DNA of 64,000 nucleotides from Brienomyrus brachyistius. Taxonomy: Eukaryota; Chordata; Actinopteri; Osteoglossiformes; Mormyridae. Both the position numbers and the translations under genes were made by a program. Below the pieces are notes generated by a model. The model ran no database searches, was not told where the DNA came from, and saw only the letters and a list, made by a program, of their open reading frames with translations. The stretch covers positions 6,527,952 through 6,591,951 of the forward strand of contig NC_064543.1 in assembly GCF_023856365.1 (NCBI RefSeq). Direction: 5' to 3'. Below, in pieces: positions 1-11,300 of this stretch. Within the stretch, counting starts at the first letter, position 1. Every line of letters starts with the position of its first letter.

Positions 1-1147
1 TTTAAAGATTTGTTTTTATTGTTTGTCTTTTATGGGCTATGTAAGGTGACCTTGGGTTTTAGGAAGGCGCCCACAAATAAAATGCATTATTATTATTAAG
101 TACTGGCCAGGTCCAAACCGGCTTAGTTTCAGGTGGATTACAAAGTTTGGATGGCAGGTGATGCGGCTGCTGAGAATTACATGATGAAAAGAATCTGGAA
201 ATAAATGTTCAGAAACTAGGGTGATCTTTGCCAGAGAGACCACTTTGAGCTACAAGTTTTATAAACTACTTTAACCTATGAAAGGCTCCTCTGCTTGGCT
301 AAATAGTTCAGTTCTTCTTGTACTTTGACTGCTGTGTTTCCTCGATTGAAAGACTCGTCCTGCTGTTTCACATTAACATTAGTGACACGTGTATGGTTAT
401 AGGAGACTGACCAATCAGCACACAGCAAGAACTCAGTGCTTAAATGAAATGGATTTTCTGGTCACACTACAGAAACTAAGTGTGAAGGTACAAGGGGGTC
501 TTTACTGGGTCATGGCAAACCAGACGTGCCTAAAGTCAGACCTTTCTGTACAGATAACACCCACAACAGCTCAGATGTAAAACCGAGTCAGAGCCATACA
601 GCCTGGAAGGTGTGTTGGCTAAATCAAGGACGAGATCTTAGTTTCCTAAACCTCTCAAGCCACGGATAGTCAGATGAGAACTAACATTCAACACGCACCC
701 CCAGGATATCAAGCTGTCTAAGTTATCTAAGATCTCCCATGCAAGCCTGCCAGACTCAGCCTGAAACAGCCACATTAGCTCCTCTCATAGCTCCCAACCC
801 CCTAGGTGAAAGATGGGGGTCCATTTGGGGAGTAGACATGTGTGTGAAAGACTTTGATGGATCCGTCAGTCCAGCAGGGGCCACCAGAGCTGGCAATGCG
901 AAATGTCACCTCTCTTATGACATAAGCAATAAAATACGTGTTTCTGTGGATTTCCAAATTCCCACGTTAACGACAGACCCAATTTCACCCTGTACACGCT
1001 ATTTTATACTTTATTTAAAAATGGAATTCTGAGTGGTCGCCCTTCCAGTAAGGAGGGGGTTGCTTTTCTTTTTAGAAAGTTCTCATTTAATGCAGACTAT
1101 ATGCCCTTTATGGAGCTTCGCTTCACTCAGTAACATCACAGGTGTAC
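1..1147. other. left-edge intergenic, no gene seen
   Basis: Several short open frames occur here, but none has a recognisable domain, a splice pattern or coherent composition. I see no repeat with clear boundaries either. Nothing supports a gene. Confidence 0.5.
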
Positions 1148-1462
1148 CAGCTCCGACTTACGGACAGGTCGTACTTACGAACAGACTGCCATAAAGCCTA
1201 TTGAGTCAAAAAAAAAATCAGGTTAAGTATTATGCTTCGTAATAACGAAGGCGCGAATAACTCCCTGACGCTCGTGAAAACATTGCGTGGCTTCAGCGGA
1301 TCGTTGGCTGGAGGTACATTACAGTACCGTGTGTAGATCCTTTAGTTATTATGGCATAATAATCATTATTGTTATTATGTACTGTGTTATTTTTCAGACT
1401 TACCTATATAGTCGATTTAAAGACGAACTTAGGGAACGGTTTCGTTCGTAACCTGGGGACTG
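1148..1462. mobile_element. MITE-like inverted-repeat element (degraded copy)
   Basis: The left end reads CAGCTCCGACTTACGGACAG, and the right end is the inverse of CAGTCCCCAGGTTACGAACG, so the termini are related inverted repeats. The interior has ACTTACGAAC-type motifs and no coding capacity. Length (315 bp) and terminal style match the better-preserved element at 51166-51484. No clean target duplication is visible, so this copy is older or mis-bounded. Assignment to a mariner-like family is inference. Confidence 0.5.
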
Positions 1463-3867
1463 ACTAATTACACGCGAGGATTCGCCCCTTCAAATGCAAC
1501 AGTGTAACACTTGTGATCCTGATACCGAACGTTTGCTTTTTGTCGTTCAGTTTGTCTTGTGTTTTTATCTATGCGATTCCCCCGTCCCCTTTTATTTTCG
1601 GGAGCTAGCTTTTTTAAAAAAGTCGATATGTGTTCATGTATTCTGATGACACGGTAAACCCAGGCAGTTTCAAAAATGTCTCCGGATCCCTTTTCCGTAC
1701 ATGGTAGCCGCCCGCTTGCTGATGTCGACTGAGATGCTCAAAGGCCGTAACTCAGATTTCCTCTGAGACACCTTCTGCCTGCCGTGCTTCTTCCAGCATT
1801 AATATCCAGTGGTTCCATGTTCCATCACTGCATTCATGTCGTTTTCCATATAAAGCTCAGCTAAGTAATGTAGCGTACAGACAGGCCATGACGTCGGATG
1901 GCGAGATAGTAAGACAGGAGGCATCTCAACCACAAGGTGTCGTTTTTCGCACCCGTATCATTCACTCTACCAGCTTGCACACTGTCCACCGTGCAGGTCG
2001 TCCTGACTATCCACACCACGCACGGTGGGCCCATGCACACCACTGTTTGCAACACTTTACATTAAACGCTCTCTGTGACATTACTTTACAATACAATAAC
2101 AACACTATAGACAATGACTACACAAAGCTATAAGCTGCCATTGGTCACACTGCCTGCCAAATCCTGCCAGCGCTACAATATGTTTACGTGAATCTAGCTG
2201 CTCAGTAATATCGATAACGTATGTAATGTATTTAAACCTGATTTTGTGCCATTGCATTCAGCCATGAATGAGATTGCAAATCCATGTCATATCTCTGAGA
2301 AGGATGTCCAGAAAAGGTCCTTACAAACCACTGTAGCTGTAACACTGTAACTCCTCCCCTCGATCTATTCTCGACACGCATTCCCTGAGACGAATGCAGC
2401 GGGTGTGTGTGACACCCCCTGCAGCGAGAGGTTCCATTTTGGCTGGCTCTGTGTTTCCGGCCACCCACAGCTCACAGCGTGACACGGGCCTCCTGTCCGC
2501 AAGGCGGCGAGGACGCCTGACCCGGCCCGTGTGGTTTTCCAGTGAGTCCTGGGCCCGGCACAGCGTGGGCTCCCCACCAGCTGCCGTGGCATGACGTGAC
2601 CCCGTGCGCCCCGCTGGCCCTCTAGAACACCGAAATCTCAATGTCAGGCAAGACGGCAACAGGATGGTGATGTTTGGCTCCCGGCAAGCTGGAACGCCTT
2701 GTCGGTGCACACGGAAGGGCGCATGGCAAAACCCGCCTGCAATGCATTCTGGGTAATAACAAATCCTATTTTTAGAAAGTTAGCTAAAAAGTCATTAACG
2801 ATGAAGTAGCCTATAGGCATTTTATATCCAATTTAAATATTACTTTAGCTTATTTAGGAAAAAATAAAGGTTGAAAATAATCAATGGCTGTTCTGGTTAT
2901 GTAACACTATAAAATGAGCACTTCTACTTGGACGTATTTTACGTAAGACTTGCTGTGAGTCTGGATGGAGTAGTCAGTGGCCTGTCACCACTGCTGTTGG
3001 GGATGGGCATCCTGCCGCCTGCTGTGTGTGTCTGCCTGTTTCTGTGTGGATTTAGCATATTTGTGCAACTTCCCACCTGTCACCATGCAGTCAGCTGGAC
3101 CTCTGAAAATTGTGTGTATGTGAGTGTGTCCTGAAATGGACTGCCGCCCCCTCCAGGTGTGTTCCCAGCATAGCGCCCCTGCCTCCTGTAAAGGGCTCCA
3201 GGCACCGTGTGATCCTGGAACAGAAGATGATTAGGAGTCTTCAGGCCTTTGGTTGCTCTTTTCCTGCAGGTATCTCTGGTTCTCCCCCTGGGGGCCCTGG
3301 AGGAAACGCCCGTTTTGGTCAAGGAATTCTCCCAATAGGTGAGATGAGGCAGGATGTTGTTTCTTCAGCATAAACACCCAGGCCTATGCCCTACAAGCCC
3401 TGACAGCTGCGACTAACAGCACTGTTTGGCTCCGTCAGCCCCACGGCAACGAGTCCGTCACCCTGTCAGGCGGAAACGCAGCCCTCCGTGAAATGTGGCT
3501 TTTTGCTGCATCACTCCTGGTGAATTTATGGTGTGAGAAAGCAAACAGAGTCGGAGAGGCTTGTTGTTTTTGTGGTTTAGTCCCCCCCCGTGCATTAAGA
3601 GTGCCCCTCTGCTCTGAGCCTTCACTGGCTTTCCGATATTTGTGGTCAGTGATGCACAGTGTTTATGTTGGGGCAGCCAGTAGGTTATAGGGTCGGGTAT
3701 AGAGGCCTGTAAATGTCTCCGCGTCCAGATGCGATCAGGGAGGTGTATATATGGGTGGGGGCACAGTGGCCCTAGCTGAAAGCTAATTGACTCCTGGAGA
3801 GTCCCAGCCCCCCTCCCTATCACTCAACCAATTCAAAATATATCACTGGCTAATGATAAGGGTGGCC
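1463..3867. other. intergenic, no gene seen
   Basis: There are no recognisable exons on either strand. A GC-richer patch lies at about 2380-2720. Around 3105-3230 the text resembles a strongly diverged copy of the SINE tail family described at 13148-13493 (TGGACTG, CCCAGCAT, GGGCTCCAGG in the same order). The overlapping open frames at 2321-2710 share the same DNA in several frames and look like chance. Confidence 0.4.
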
Positions 3868-4260
3868 ACTCTAGATGAAGGACAGCACACTGGATGAAGG
3901 ACGGCCCCAATGGATGACAGATGGCCCCACTGGATGAAAGATGGCCACACTGGATGACGGATGGCCCCACTGGGTGACGGATGGCCCCTCTGGATGAAGG
4001 ACAGCCCCACTGGATGAAGGATGGCTCCACTGGATGACAGATGGCCCCACTGGATGAAAGATGGCCACACTGGATGACGGATGGCCCCACTGGATGAAAG
4101 ATGGCCACACTGGATGACGGATGGCCCCACTGGATGAAAGATGGCTCCACTGGATGACAGATGGCCCCACTGGATGAAAGATGGCCACACTGGATGACGG
4201 ATGGCCCCACTGGATGAAGGATGGCCCCACTGGATGACGGATGGCCCCACTGGATGAAGA
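3868..4260. repeat. 20-bp minisatellite, about 20 copies
   Basis: The unit is close to ACTGGATGACAGATGGCCCC, tandemly repeated with one or two changes per copy. Because 20 is not a multiple of 3 and the unit lacks minus-strand stops, all three minus-strand frames stay open across it and give 20-residue protein repeats (HPVGPSVIQW-type). Those open frames are by-products of the repeat, not evidence of protein. Confidence 0.9.
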
Positions 4261-4545
4261 ATGCTCCCTCTTATGCTCCTCTTTTGCCCCTATCTTAAAA
4301 AAATTCTTGAAAGAATCACCCCTGGATGCTGTTTCAGTTCCCCATTTACTCATCAAGCTGTATAAATCGGTTGGAATGTTTTCCACTTTGGATAAAAGCT
4401 TTGCAGTTTGCAGATAAGCAGCGATGCCCGTGTCACTGGCTGGCATGTTCTCTGGCAGTGTCAGATCGCAGGTTTGACACTGCAGTGTGTCCTTCCCAAC
4501 GGGATTTTGCAAGCATTTCAGTTTCATTAGATGCTCATCAAGCAT
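4261..4545 (-). other. unrecognised open frame upstream of minisatellite
   Basis: On the minus strand an ATG at 4545 follows a TAG directly and opens about 95 codons before running into the 20-bp minisatellite. The non-repeat part is balanced in composition (for example DTLQCQTCDLTLPENMP and AKLLSKVENIPTDLYSLMSK), unlike the repeat-driven or low-complexity frames nearby. I do not recognise a domain. It could be a single exon, a retrocopy fragment, part of a transposon open frame, or chance. Confidence 0.2.
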
Positions 4546-7171
4546 CTAATGGTACTTTGACAAAATTATTCTATCCATCCGTGGATCCGATCCATATCGT
4601 CCTTAGCTGCTTATTCAAAGCTGGGTCCTGTGAGGCTAAGCTCCTCCCTGGAGGCACAAGACTGGGAAAACCCTAGTGGGGATACCTACCTGTCCATCAA
4701 GAGGGATGACTGTCAAAATGATTTTATTGGCACAGATAAGCAGTAATTATAGGTGTTTACGTACGTGGAACGGATAACAAATGGATGAGCTGCTATATAT
4801 CCCAGCATCCCGTTGGCGATGCTGAGGTCGGGAGCCTCGGGAGATCCGAGAGGAGGGGTTTGCCGCCCCGGCGAATCTCACCAAACGGGACATCGCGCGC
4901 ATTTTACTGCTGTCTAAGAGCGTCTGTGCTGATGCGCATAAATCGGATTAGAGGAAATAGCCGTGAGAAGATGCCGCTGTCGATTGTGCATTAGCGTCAC
5001 TGGAAGTGAGAGGCGCGCGATGCCCATTATCGTTAGGCTTCTCGGAGGGCTGAGACCTCCTTCCGTCCTCTCATGTAAAATTAATACTGCACTCAGATGG
5101 CGGGGCGGGCAGCGGACGGCAGATTGGTGCGGACAGATGCTCGGACGTCCGCTGCAAACCTGGGCGTCAGTATAAATTGCTTCTACAGGTTATTCACCAG
5201 GAAAATAAATGTTTAAATAAAGCTGCGCCAGATTAACATCACTTTTTAATATAAAGCTACAGCGACTCAATGCGAAGCATAATTATTAAACATGTAGGAT
5301 GTAGTTACATCCTCAGCGTGTGGGAGACTGTATAATTGAAGCATTCTTGTATGCTCCTATGTTACAGGGGCGCGTATTTTAATATTTTTTCATCACGCCA
5401 TGTGGGGATGCAGAGGGGGACCCAGCGTGTCAGACATGAGCCGACACGCCTCCATCACCGTGAACTCCCCAGGTGCTGTCACCTTACCTGCTCTTCCACT
5501 CACATCAGTATATCGATCCCCGAAACGGCCAGTCTCGTCAAGGTCCCACCGCTCTATAGCTTTTTCAATGAGTCCAGGGGCCAAAAATTTAAGCATACTT
5601 TACTAAGCATTAGGCTTAGTAAAAAAATACCTGGTATAGTTTTTTCCCAATTCACATTTTTTTTCTCTTCTGTACTCTATTTTTTTAACACGGTATACTT
5701 TTCCCGTCTGTTTAAATCTGTAGACGCATATTTCAAAGCATCCTGTAGGAATCAGGTGGCAAAAAATGTCCTCAAATATTGTGTTGCAATGAGGACATCA
5801 ATGCAGAAGTTCCAGGATATATATTATATATATACTACATTAAAAACAATAAGTAAAATATTCATTTCAAGTAGTGATAAATTGAAACTCAAATTATAGT
5901 TCTAAAAGCTGCTCTGACTTAAAAAGTTCATTAACAAGCGGTCTGATTGGGTGCTTTTTAATTAGTGACACCTTTGCAATAACATAAAACAAAAGTATTT
6001 GTGCTTAATATCCCCGTGCCAGTGACTGCAGTTGCAATTAACAGCAAAATGGCAAGAACAGAACTGAATGAGTCAGTTAAAAAAGCATCATGACACTTAA
6101 TAAAAACCATCTGTGCAGAAGGTATGTGTAGATATGCTAGATACTGCTTGTCAATGGACTTTTGTTATGAAACCAGTTAAATTGGCAGCGTTGTCACAGA
6201 AGCCAGCGTCCCAAGACTTTCTGTGCGCTCTGTATTTACTGAAGTTCAGGCTGTGATTGAGTTGTGCTGAGGCTGGAAGGAAGGCAGCTTAGAAGAATGG
6301 ATCATGCATCTTACTGTGGGAATGAGGAGCCTTTTCTCCCTCGGTGCTACTGGGTAAAATGCAGTGCACCTGAGCTCGCCACGCTCGTGTGATTAGGGCT
6401 GGTTCTGAAGCTGCTGCATTACTGCCTCCAGTGCAGACTCTGTAATGCACCTTTGGGGGGGGGGGGGGCTGATTTACTGCAGATTGTGTCTGTGACTATT
6501 TTCTGAAATATAGTTTCCCTTGACCCTCACCTTTGATGCAAAGCAGTTACTCCCCACTATGCTCCACCCCCAGCTCATGAAAATGTGTACGTGTGTGTGA
6601 AGGGTGCCGATGTTATTATGGTGCAGTGTGTCTTGGTGAGGAGCCCCCATCACGGCACCACGAGCAGGCGATCACTGCCAGCCGAGAGCGGGGAAGCCTT
6701 CAAGCCCACCGGCTCAGCGGCCGGTATTAAAACTCGCCGTTTTAATCTGCTCTGTCACCTCGCATTTGCAGCTGAGTCCCGGAAAGGCGACCAGGTGAGA
6801 GACACAGTAAGGGGGTCTCCAGTTCCATAGCAAAGTGGAAAATATGCAAAGATCCCTTTTCTTTATGATTAAATCAAGCAAGGCTTTTTGGGAAACGAAC
6901 ATGGTGACGCAGGGGGTAGCAGTATTAATTACACTTGTCTTTGAAGCCCACCCCAGTTCCTTTAGAGTGTACAGGGGTATAGCTAGAAATTCTGCCCCCC
7001 CCCCCCCCCCCGACAAAATGTCACCTAGCCCCCCACCCCCCATTATATAACTTTATAATTTTATGTCCTCAAGGGCCCCTGTAAAGTGCAGCCCCCCCGA
7101 ATTTGCCAGGACATCCATGCTCCTACTGCACCCCCTGTCAGTGTTCCAAAATTGTCCAATGTGAGAGTGTG
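4546..7171. other. intergenic, no gene seen
   Basis: No exon is recognisable. About 4880-5075 is CpG-richer, low in repeats and contains ATAAATCGGATTAGAGG-type homeodomain-like text; it could be a regulatory element but this is inference. Long G and C runs occur at about 6454-6467 and 6997-7011. The short open frames do not share features with any family I know. Confidence 0.4.
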
Positions 7172-7652
7172 TGCCCTGCGATGGACTGGCGTCCTGTCCC
7201 CTGCCTCGTGCCCTGCGATGGACTGGCGTCCTGTCCCCTGCCTCGTCCCCTGCGATGGACTGGCGTCCTGTCCCCTGCCTCGTCCCCTGCGATGGACTGG
7301 CGTCCTGTCCCCTGCCTCATCCCCTGCGATGGACTGGCGTCCTGTCCCCTGCCTCGTGCCCTGCGATGGACTGGCGTCCTGTCCCCTGTCTCGTGCCCTG
7401 CGATGGACTGGCGTCCTGTCCCCTGCCTCGTGCCCTGCGATGGACTGGCGTCCTGTCGCCTGTCTCGTGCCCTGCGATGGACTGGCGTCCTGTCCCCTGC
7501 CTCGTGCCCTGCGATGGACTGGCGTCCTGTCCCCTGTCTCGTGCCCTGCGATGGACTGGCGTCCTGTCCCCTGCCTCGTGCCCTGCGATGGACTGGCGTC
7601 CTGTCCCCTGCCTCGTGCCCTGCGATGGACTGGCGTCCTGTCCCCTGCCTCG
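7172..7652. repeat. 37-bp minisatellite, 13 copies
   Basis: The unit is TGCCCTGCGATGGACTGG followed by CGTCCTGTCCCCTGCCTCG, repeated 13 times (13 x 37 = 481 bp) with few substitutions. The unit closely resembles an internal part of the SINE family in this window, which carries GCCCTGCGATGGGCTGG and CCCTGCCTCATGCCC in the same order. The array therefore appears to be a tandem expansion of a SINE segment. The open frames on both strands here come from the array. Confidence 0.93.
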
Positions 7653-7710
7653 TGCCCTGTATTCCCAGGCTCAGAATCATCCAGAACCATCCATAAAAAA
7701 TGAACGGACC

Positions 7711-7716
7711 TTTATT
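7711..7716 (-). terminator. putative MTHFS poly(A) signal AATAAA
   Basis: TTTATT on the plus strand is AATAAA on the minus strand, about 370 bases after the MTHFS stop codon. It is a canonical hexamer at a sensible 3' UTR distance. The mRNA would then end within about 60 bases of the 37-bp minisatellite. Assignment is by position only. Confidence 0.5.
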
Positions 7717-8082
7717 TTACCAAATAAATTAACGCAGGATTATTTGGGTGTAAACTTCACATGGCATGACATTAAAAATGTAGACATAAAACATGAAAAA
7801 CAGAACATTCTAAATGAACAAATACATGTAGACTACATTTACCTGGTCGATGTTTACAAAACATCTCCATTCCTATCGCTTGTTTGAAAATCAGTGAAAT
7901 CAAAGTGGGCCAGGTAGCCTAATTCACAGGTTCTGGTGCTGTCTGGTCTGGCCAAAATACAACGGCATTTTCAGCTATGAGATTAAGTGAAAAACTCACT
8001 GGAACATGTAAGAGGCACTTAATGAAAAGGGCAGTTGCGCGATGCTTTTCCTGCCCCAGCCAGTTCCATCTGCCCCGGAGCC

Positions 8083-8306
8083 CTACTCCTCTTCAAACAG
8101 AACCTCGTCGATGGGAACGTCGCCATCGTGCACCGGGACCTGGGGGCATATCTGCTCCCTGAAGGCCAGGCCGATGGTGTAGGGCATCCCCGCGGGATGA
8201 CTGGCACACCTCCCCAGGTAAGTGTCATAGAAGCCCTTGCCCCGGCCCAGCCGATTGCCCCCCCTGTCGAACCCCAATCCGGGCATCAGTATGAGATCCA
8301 GGCCGC
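8083..8306 (-). CDS. mthfs: MTHFS coding exon 3 (terminal)
   Basis: This exon codes residues 125-198, [22 protein letters not shown] and the C-terminal [19 protein letters not shown] before TAG. The acceptor is TTCTTCACAG. It holds the nucleotide-binding loop. Confidence 0.97.
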
Positions 8307-11300
8307 CTGTGAAGAACCAAGCGAAAAATGTAATTAGCAAGTTTCATAATGTCAGTCTTAATTAAACTGTCGCCGTCTTTCTGTTTGCACCAAAAATAGG
8401 CTGAATACAAGCGAAAGAGCAACCAGCCACTGCTTATATCCAGTGAGATCTGCGGGGAAATGGAATGAGATCAGCGGGCATTTACATGACGGATAAAGTG
8501 ACTCGCGCTGACACTCTGACACTCAAACAATGCCTGCGGTGCTGTGCGTTTAATCAAAATGCATGCAGAAATGTACTTATGCAAACATATCAAATATATC
8601 AGACAGTGCACTGGACCAGAAACAGCAGCTCGAAGTTGCCACGCGTCGATGTCGATGCTGGAATATAAGAGCCTGCTTCCCTTTCAGAACATAGAGAATG
8701 ACCTTTATTAATCAGTCACATTTCAGTGGGTATCAAGGTTATTAAACCCGGCTGTGTGTGACAAACAGAACAACCTTTTGTATTTAATTAAAAACTAAGT
8801 AGATACTGTTGACCTCAACAGCTGCTCAGAATGGGGCTGGGAAACAGCAGTGGCAAATGGGAAGCGATTAACTTGCACCAGCCGCTTTACTACTAATCTC
8901 CCCAATTCTGATTGGTCTTCCATGCTTCCTGTTTCCTACAGCGCAGTAATACATGAGTAACCTCAGTTAAAGCAAGATTTTTCTTTTTTTTTGTAGCCGT
9001 TTCATTTCGTCTGAAATTTGACTGGTCATGCTCAGTTTAAGGGCATTACCGTAAATCCACAGGAGTGATCATTTTTCAGCCATGTTTCGAGGCCATCTGA
9101 CTCATATTAACTGTACTGAGCAACCGGCTAAACAGCAGTTGTTGAAATAAATCAAGGCTTTGAGTCAGGCGGTTTAAGATTAACGGAAGATTAGGATTGG
9201 AAGCGAATTTGCAGCAGTAATACTCACAGTGACGTTCCTGATAAACATGTATGTATCATAACATTTCCAGTCTGAAAGACTTAAAAATCAAAGGGTTTGC
9301 TCCAAACTCTGCTACAAGGAAATGTTGAACCGATAATCAATCTCATTAGAGTGCCTTAAAAAAATTCAGTGCTTAGTACGTGCAAAGATCCTGTAACTTT
9401 GTGCAAAGCAAGAGCATTTTTACATCAGGTACTGCCAAAATATGCTTTTGATATAAATCATTCAGAAAGGCTAGACATACACATTAATTTCTCAAAACTA
9501 CTTAATTATAGATCATGGTACAACAATAACTCAGAGTGGGTGATGCTATGCTATATGCTGTCAGTCACCCATTTAACTTTGTTCTGGCTCCATTGAGCTG
9601 AACTTAAAACCCAGTCCCACCCACCTTGGGATTTGAAATTTCATTTCTTCCAATACCCCGCGACCCAGTAGGATAAGCAGTTAGGGAAATGGATGGATGG
9701 ATTTCTTCCAACAGAATCACACAGTGTCCGTGTCCATAACTGGCATGCTGCTTTCTGCCCTGTTCAGTTTGTTCTAAAACTGACCATAATTAATTGCTTT
9801 CAGCCAGATTAGCATAAATGCCTATTACTTTATAATGTAGATTATTTAAAATAAATTAACTTCTGCCAGAAGTCCTCAGACAATCCAAATATAATCTTTG
9901 AAATGAATTTAAATCATAAAAATATGTAACAATTTAATTTTACCCAAAACTTTTCCTATTCCTAGTGAGATCTAACCAAATTACTCTTGAAAGCCCGTTG
10001 AAAGGTAACTCCGTTCAGAGGTTCTAAGCCATGCTTACATAACTGGTACCTAGGAAGCATGTGCGGAAGGTTCCCCTGTGCCACTGCAAAATTCTCAGAC
10101 TGATTGAGGTGCTTTTCATTTCTCTCACATTCAGCCCTTGTAGTGCCCAACCTGCCACTCAAGGAGTCTGATATTTATTGAGTCGCGACCGATAACCTGG
10201 TGACCGCGGACATGAACAGGGACATAAATAAGTCATTCCCTATTATGTGGCCAAATCTGAGTATATTAGTTTATAATCTGTTTCTGATGCATTATTTTTA
10301 TCTCATGAACTGGATACTTGAATGCGCCCTCACACTAAAATAATCAGCGATCACGTGAACGATCCCATGGAAGGATTTCATTACGTCTGAGGTTTAACGA
10401 TTTTTTTTTTTTTTTAGCAGTTTTTCATTTTGAGCTTATTTTGGCCCTCCGGTGCAGACTGAGGGGGCAGTGCCAGTCTGCAGCCTGAAGAGCGAGGGGA
10501 TCATGTAACGAGGAATCTGTCGTTACCCTTGTGACATGGCCGTTCCTGTCCCCCGCACGTCCCCATCGTCCAAAATCAACCTTGGCATAATGGTGGATTA
10601 ACTCATTACCGGGTGTCTTGGTTTCCGGGAGGGTGACAGTGGGGCGACATTTGCAGGCTGTTTCGGCGCGTTGTCAGATTTACCATGTACAACGTAAATT
10701 TAATAGGAAACACACGTAATGGCAGCAGTCCCTCTGAAACTCGCCTGCTGACCTTCGACTTATTCTCCTCCTCCGCAGAGGGGTGTAGCTACGAGGCTAA
10801 TACATGCATGTAAATTTTTGAAAGGAATAACATTTAGCTATATTGTTCCACACTTTTGGGGAAAGATTCGTTTAATTATCGGTATTAAAAATGGTGTGAT
10901 ATGTTTACAAACAATAATAAGAAGAAAACAATCCGATTAATTCAGCTATAATATTTATTCACAATTTAACACGGTTGGGTTTCTGTTTAATTCAGGATAG
11001 CAATATAGAAAATATACGATTTCTTTGATTATAGTCATTTTAACGACTCTGGTTTCCCCCCACAGTCCAAAGACATGCTGAGGCTAATCGGAGTTACTAA
11101 ATTGCCCGTAGGAATGCATGTGTGAGTGAATGGTGTGTGAGTGTGCCCTGCGATGGGCTGGCCCCCCATCCTGGGTTGTTCCCTGCTTTGTGCTCATTGC
11201 TTCCGGGATAGGCTCCGGACCCCCCGCGACCCAGTAGGATAAGCGGTTTGGAAAATGGATGGATGGATAGTTATTTTTTATTTATTGATACACGTACAGA

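Noticed and set aside
3833..4250. Two further 125-135 codon repeat proteins on the minus strand
   Set aside because: Same 20-bp array read in other frames.
7061..7887. Long open frames on both strands (180-238 codons) with protein repeats
   Set aside because: They are products of the 37-bp array, open in several frames and strands at once; no single frame is favoured.
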